A DNA stretch of 64,000 nt from Brachypodium distachyon. Lineage: Eukaryota > Streptophyta > Magnoliopsida > Poales > Poaceae. Below, in pieces: positions 59,061 through 64,000 of the stretch. The translations under genes and the position numbers were made by a program. The first letter of the stretch is position 1. Every line of letters starts with the position of its first letter. The stretch spans positions 12,308,613 to 12,372,612 of the forward strand of contig NC_016135.3 in assembly GCF_000005505.3 (NCBI RefSeq), written 5' to 3'. The notes under the pieces were generated by a model. That model saw only the letters and a program-made list of their open reading frames with translations. It searched no databases and had not been told where the DNA came from.

Positions 59061-60889
59061 TGTGGGCGGACGCAAATACTGGCGGGTGGGGTCGGTCGCC
59101 AATCTCTCTGAACCCATTTCCCCCACCCCAAATTAGAACCGAGTAGCTGGAGCATTTGGCAGACACGCAATGAGTTTATTTTCAATGGCACGCAACCTTC
59201 CCTCTATAGATGCCGGCGTATCTTCATTGAGGAGATGAATCTTGTCTTCCATCACGCCAAAAGAAAGCAATATACTGGTTTGAAAGATTGGCTTAGTTCT
59301 TTTAGATAGACTCTGTAAAAAATCTTTGTATATATCTCTTTATTTAATAAAATTGCAGTAGATCAATTGATCTACTGTTTTTCCCTAAAAAAAGATGGAA
59401 AATCATAAAAATATACTTCATCCTTCCAGGTTTATATCGCCTCTTTTTAAAAGGCCGCGTATCCGGTGAAAACCATCTTTACCGTGAAAACTCTATGAAA
59501 ACCATTGTAAAAGGTTCAAACAGTTATAAAAAAATACACAAGTTAGAGAAGTAATTTTTTATGTATGTGTAAATTAAATTTCAAGTGCAAACTCAATTGT
59601 TTAGTAAATCCGAAAAAACACATTCAGCATGGCTAGTGGTTCTTAAATGTTTGGCGCCATTCATTTATATAATTCACTTTTTAATTCCTTTCAAAATATA
59701 TTTTGACTTCAAATTTTGCGTGTTTGTAGAGCATTACACCTCCAACTATGGTATTATTGTATGAATTTTTTGGAGTTTCTAAATATGGTTTTTATAGAGT
59801 TTGCACCGCAAGAATAGGTTTCATCTGATATTTTGCCTTTTAAAAATCTCTAGTACCAAGATGAAGAGCATACATTTTGGTCAAGTTTCAAGTTTTTGTT
59901 TTGTCTAACAAATTTGGAACCCAAGAGAGTTGCAATTACGAAACCTTAGAATGGTAGCCCTGCATTATAATGTGGAAGAGGAGTTGCAAAATGGTCTTGT
60001 AATTCTGGAAAACCTAGATTTGGAAACATGGCCTAATAAAATCACATGGAGGAAGTATTAAAGACAAGGTTTTTTTTTGTAAGGAGGTGTTTGTATGCAT
60101 TTTATGTAGAGTAAGTTTTGTTGAGGGATAAAGTATTGGTGCCACGATTGGTTGGTTTTGTATGCGATTAATTAAATTGTGAGGACACATTCGGGCTACC
60201 GGGGGGTCACATAGAACAAGTTTACCCAGCTTCAGGACCCCACGAGATCGCTAACAAATATTACTGCTGGATTGGATTATTCATATTCAGCAGGTTGCCG
60301 TAGAGACCATTGTTGCTAGCCAGCCTTGTTCTCAAGTCGAACAGACTCGCGTCCAGTTCGAATCTTGGCTTGTTGCAGTTCGCTTCCACCCCCTGAGCTT
60401 ACTCAGCATAGGACCGGATTGGTGAGTAGTCGGACGATTCGTCGTCGTAGACGGAACTTATCTCATCAGATGGGATCGAAGTCGACGAAGAATATCCCAT
60501 CTGGTACCGTAAGGTCCCCACGATCAGCGCTGCTTCATCCGTTCCATAATTCTTGTCTCCAATTTGTCCAAAAATGGATGTATCTATTTTTAAAAAATGT
60601 CTAAATACATGTAATATTTCGACAAGAATTATGGAACGGAGATAGAACTATCAAGGCACGTAGTATGGGAGCCTCGCAATGGTACGGGTCCCGTACACAA
60701 TTTGTTTGATTGTAGGCATATACTTTGGGTAGCAGGGATTGCTAAGCACGTGTTTACGCCAGGTCCAGCCCCAGTAGGATGCATACCAGCCTTGGATTAT
60801 TATTTTTTCTACAGTAAAATACACCACTAGTAGATGAATTTGGCAAAAATGAATACTTTAGTCCACAAACTCGGAAAACGCACATTAAA
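59061..60889. other. Array flank and intergenic sequence
   Basis: 59,840-60,120 matches the F-box downstream flanks at 19,281-19,450 and 32,495-32,780. The rest shows no gene. 60,170-60,500 has mixed composition and no recognised frame. Confidence 0.5.
60534..60645. mobile_element. Stowaway-like MITE, degenerate
   Basis: CATCCGTTCCATAATTCTTG pairs with CAAGAATTATGGAACGGAGA. The outermost bases and the TA duplication have decayed. Confidence 0.7.
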
Positions 60890-61501
60890 CACTACTACAA
60901 AATATAACATAAGTGACGAGTCATTAGTGACGGCCTTTTCCGACCATCACTGATGACCATCATCAGTAACGAACCTTTCCCGTCCACCACTGATGACCCC
61001 TCATAAGTGGCGGGCGCGGTACGCCCGTCACTAATGACCCCTCATCAGCGGCGGGCGGGAAAGGCCCGTCACTGACGATGGGTCATCAGTGACGGACGCG
61101 GCACGCCCATTACTAACGGTGCAATGCAAATATTTGCAAAATTCACCAAAACATATATCAGTGGCAGGCCTCACATATGCGCCGGCCACTGATGTCCCCT
61201 GAAGACACCAGTTTGGGCCCAAGCAACCAGTTTCTCGGCCCAACACACCCCGTCGCTATATAAACCTACGTATCCTAACCCTAACTGACGGCTACCCCTC
61301 CTCCTCTCTCTCTTTCCTTGCGCCGCCAGTTCTCCCTCCTCTCCTCTCTTTGCCCCCGAGCTCTCCTGCTCCCTCCCTCTGCCCCCGATCTCTCCTCTCT
61401 CTCTCTCTGCTCGCCGCCGGATCTCTCCTCTCTCTGCGCCCGATCTCTCCTGCTCCCTCCCTGTGCCCCTGATCTCTCCTCTCCTCTCTCCCCTCCGAGC
61501 C
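60890..61501. mobile_element. Left end of a second CACTA element, cut by an LTR retrotransposon
   Basis: The end CACTACTACAAAATATAAC is followed by dense subterminal repeats of the words GTCACTAATGA, CATCAGTGACGG and GGCGGGC in both orientations (60,910-61,190). After these come a TATA-like CTATATAAACC (61,256-61,266) and a long pyrimidine-rich, CTCTCC-repeating stretch to 61,500. The right end is not in the window; the element is broken at 61,502 by the Gypsy insertion. Confidence 0.78.
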
Positions 61502-62411
61502 TGATGAGGACATCCCATCTCAAGATACAACCGCTGCACCTCCTACTCCACAAATCCAAGTACCAATTACTCGAGCGCGTGCACGTCAATTAAATTATCA
61601 GGTACTTTCGTTTCTAGGAACTATTCCTAATATACATGAGAATATGATGTTGCCTAAGTCCGATATATTTCTTACACTTAGGAATGATGGACCTAGCATG
61701 GACGAGAGGGACAAGTATTGGAGCATGATCGTGCATGGAGATGAGGCTGCGTCACCTTAATAAATTGTTTTAGTCACTCACGCCGCGTCTGAAGTCCAAA
61801 TCAAACAAACAAGTACTTGTTGGAAAGGTAATTCCAAGACCTTTCCAACGGATCTGGCCCCATCAGAAGATTCGACGTGTGCTTACCTTGAAGGACAAAA
61901 CAAGCTGACAGATTTGATTTTCTGTTTTCAAAAGAGTTGTAGTTTTGTTAGGAAAGTTGGATATTGAGTTGGATTTCGGCCCCCTTGTCAAGATGGACAA
62001 AAATCCATCTCTCTCCTCCTTTGTATACTCCATGTGTTCCCCTATGGAGGCTGGGATTTTGCTTAGTTAAAAAGTTTGCCAATAGCTGCAACTTTCGTGT
62101 ACCTGATTTGTGTCCAATGACCAGATCAAGAACCGCTTGTGGAATCCCACCTTTTCAATAAAGCTTTCATCCTTACTCGCAATATCTAGATTGCAATTTT
62201 AGTTCTTGCTTGTTCTTGATTTCAGGCAGGGATTAAGACCCTCGTGGTCAGGCTGATCATGCACTTGCAAGATCGGTAACCTCCAGGAGATTGGCCTAGC
62301 GATTGCATTGGCGCAATGGTTGCTGCACGTTGTAGTCGGATCGCCAAGTTCGATTTCCACCAAATCAAATTATCTCATCTCATCGAAAGATCGGGTCCCT
62401 TTGCCCTATCA
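61502..62411 (+). repeat. 5' LTR of the second Gypsy element
   Basis: 910 bp, from TGATGAGGACATCCC to CCTATCA. Its first about 250 bp encode the same pol C-terminus as the first element's LTRs ([16 protein letters not shown] in frame, then a stop at about 61,757). Similarity to the other LTRs is strongest in this coding part and near the end (CATCGAAAGATCGGG). Confidence 0.85.
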
Positions 62412-63442
62412 AGTGGTATCAGATTTCAGGTTGCTCGGTGAGATTTTCGGTTCTACTATGATAGTTTGCATCAGTTTTTCATACCTAGAGTCCACATTAA
62501 AAAGAAAAGCCACACACAAAAAATTAGGGTTAGATCACCCCGTCCCATAAACTTGTTGAGCCATCGCTTTTCTCTTTTCGAGTCTGCTTTGTTGACGTTA
62601 CTTCTGCATCGACTGGTCGAGTGCTGGTCTTAGGTTTAGTTCTTTTAGAGTTTCGAGTTCTGTTCACGTTCATCACGCCGCTGTTGCCGCACCATATTGT
62701 TTTCGCAGCTCACCACCTTCCCACCATACATACTTCCGTCACCACCGCATCATCATCGTGCCTCGGCACACCTCGATCTCGTAGTTTTTATCTTTCTTTC
62801 TTGTTCTCTAAGTTTTACCCCCTTTATCTTCGTGCTATAATCTGGGCTGTAGTTGTTGTCCACAAGGAAAGTCCCCGCAAGGAAAGAACAAAAAATCTGG
62901 GCTCTAATTGTTGCCCGCAAGGAAAGTTTTGTCTGCAAAAAAAAAGAAAAAAGAAAAATAAATCGTGGTTATACTTTTTTTTCACCTCGGGGTTCAGTTT
63001 GAGACACTCATCTCCATAGTGAGTTTTGGCACGTCCGTTCATGACTCCTAGCATCACCCTTTCGCTGTTTATTGCTTTTAGTGCCGCACCGTGACACTGG
63101 TGTTCTAGGCTCGCGTCTCTTGTATAGTCTAGCCTAGGACCAGCACGGTACCGTCGTTGAGCGTTCCTTCAACTTGCATTCTTGAATTGAGTTTTGCTAA
63201 TCCTTTCTAACATATTTTTGGCCTTCCTATAGCTCCACAGATTTCTACACCGTGTCGTGTGACGTTCCCAGGCAATCGCTTTCTCCAATCCTCAGAGTGA
63301 CTGATCTTTGTAAGTCGCCGCTCACGCCCTCCTGTTTGGTAAGAACTTGTAAGAGCTTTGTATTTTGCTTGACAGATTGCGCGATTGTGCCCACACATTC
63401 CAGTAGTCGTAGGCATATTTTTATCTCTGCCAAGTACTAACC

Positions 63443-64000
63443 ATGACAGGAACAGCAACGGCCACGGAGAACGCCAACCCAGACACGATGACTACCTCAG
63501 CACTTCATGCTCACTTTACAAAATTAGTTGTTGATCATGCGCAGGATGTCGACACACGCTTCATCAACACCAGGGAGAGGATAGATGGCCTCGAGGCAGC
63601 CTTACAAACTAAAATTGATGTCAAATTTCAGGAGATCCTTGACCGGCTTCCAGCACCAACCCCTCCACCTCCTCGGGAAGCATATGTGGGCAGGGCACGA
63701 CGTGTGCTGCTCACACAAGGCCAACATTTGGGTGCTGCTGCTGCTGCAAACACGGACACCATCGATGCCTGCGAGGACTATGAAGGGGAGGACGAGCATG
63801 AGGATGAGAACGCCGACGATGGGGAAGTTCAGCAACAGCGACCCGGCCGCCCGCATGCCTACAACCGCAACGCGCGACCACCACCAAATCACCCGGTATA
63901 TGATGACTCTCATGTAGCTAAGCTCAAATTAAATATTCCACCATTTGAGGGTCGCTATAATCCTGATGTGTATCTTTCGTGGGAATTGGAGGTAGAACAA
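63443..64000 (+). CDS. gag, N-terminal part, open to the window end
   Basis: The ATG at 63,443 opens 186 codons without a stop. The start is at the place corresponding to the gag ATG of the first element. It encodes a helical N-terminal part, a Pro-rich hinge, an acidic/Arg-rich stretch and the start of the retrotransposon gag domain (KLNIPPFEGRYNPDVYLSWE). The first element has the matching segment KLKVPPFDGKYDLDAYLTWE. No break is seen, so this copy may be less damaged than the first. Confidence 0.85.
   Translation, partial: MTGTATATENANPDTMTTSALHAHFTKLVVDHAQDVDTRFINTRERIDGLEAALQTKIDVKFQEILDRLPAPTPPPPREAYVGRARRVLLTQGQHLGAAAAANTDTIDACEDYEGEDEHEDENADDGEVQQQRPGRPHAYNRNARPPPNHPVYDDSHVAKLKLNIPPFEGRYNPDVYLSWELEVEQ

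Larger units (their letters stand above)
61502..64000 (+). mobile_element. Second Gypsy LTR retrotransposon, 5' part, continuing beyond the window
   Basis: Same family as the element at 46,828. The 5' LTR is 61,502-62,411, followed after two bases by the primer-binding site TGGTATCAGA (62,414-62,423). A leader of about 1 kb with the same layout and a gag frame open to the window end come next. No 3' end is in view, so the TSD cannot be checked. Confidence 0.88.

Noticed and set aside
1..64000. tRNA, rRNA and CRISPR arrays
   Set aside because: No tRNA-like B-box with pairing arms, no rRNA words and no spacer arrays were seen. CRISPR is not expected in a plant nuclear genome. The tandem repeats found are contiguous, without spacers.

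Overview
The window is nuclear DNA of a grass, most likely a pooid or Triticeae-type cereal. The pointers are a GC-rich intronless plastid-type gene, spliced plant genes with GT-AG introns, Stowaway and Tourist MITEs, MULEs with long terminal inverted repeats (TIRs), CACTA elements and Ty3/Gypsy LTR retrotransposons. The species cannot be fixed from sequence alone.

Layout. 1-4.3 kb is transposon-rich: a MULE with a hAT element nested in it, a poly(A) retroposon with a 16-bp target-site duplication (TSD), and a decayed LINE RNase H tail. 4.6-6.4 kb holds the clearest intact gene, an intronless plastid arogenate/prephenate dehydratase (phenylalanine synthesis) with three exact AC-II MYB motifs just upstream of its TATA box. 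8.26-9.63 kb is a Harbinger/Tourist-type element. 9.9-15.3 kb (minus strand) is a 14-exon histidinol dehydrogenase gene that is clearly broken: a 1.29-kb MULE sits in the last exon and several small indels and splice-site lesions are present.

16.4-60 kb is a tandem array whose ancestral unit was an otubain-like (OTU, C65) gene followed by an F-box/LRR gene. Three OTU copies survive (25.8, 33.95 and 41.9 kb), and three F-box copies (16.7 kb frameshifted; 30.75 kb badly rearranged; 55.3 kb remnant). Downstream flanks of the OTU gene are also found before F-box A, which implies a lost fourth OTU copy. The three OTU copies keep the catalytic Asp and Cys but differ at the catalytic His position (Gln, Arg, His). 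The one with His has lost its intron-1 splice donor. The OTU copies also carry a conserved N-terminal block that I do not recognise.

The array is split by a complete Gypsy LTR retrotransposon (46,828-55,150, TSD GGTGG, three in-frame stops), a 2.1-kb CACTA element (56,966-59,057, TSD ACA), a 4.2-kb unclassified insert (19.46-23.65 kb), an antisense LINE 3' end inside OTU2 intron 1, and several MITEs. From 60,890 a second CACTA element starts. It is interrupted at 61,502 by a younger relative of the same Gypsy family, whose open gag frame runs off the window end.

How the parts relate: two genes of amino-acid metabolism (one intact, one dead) lie next to a decaying, expanding cluster of ubiquitin-system genes (an SCF adaptor type and a deubiquitinase type). 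All joins and exon models here were made by eye from the sequence and from comparison between the copies within the window.
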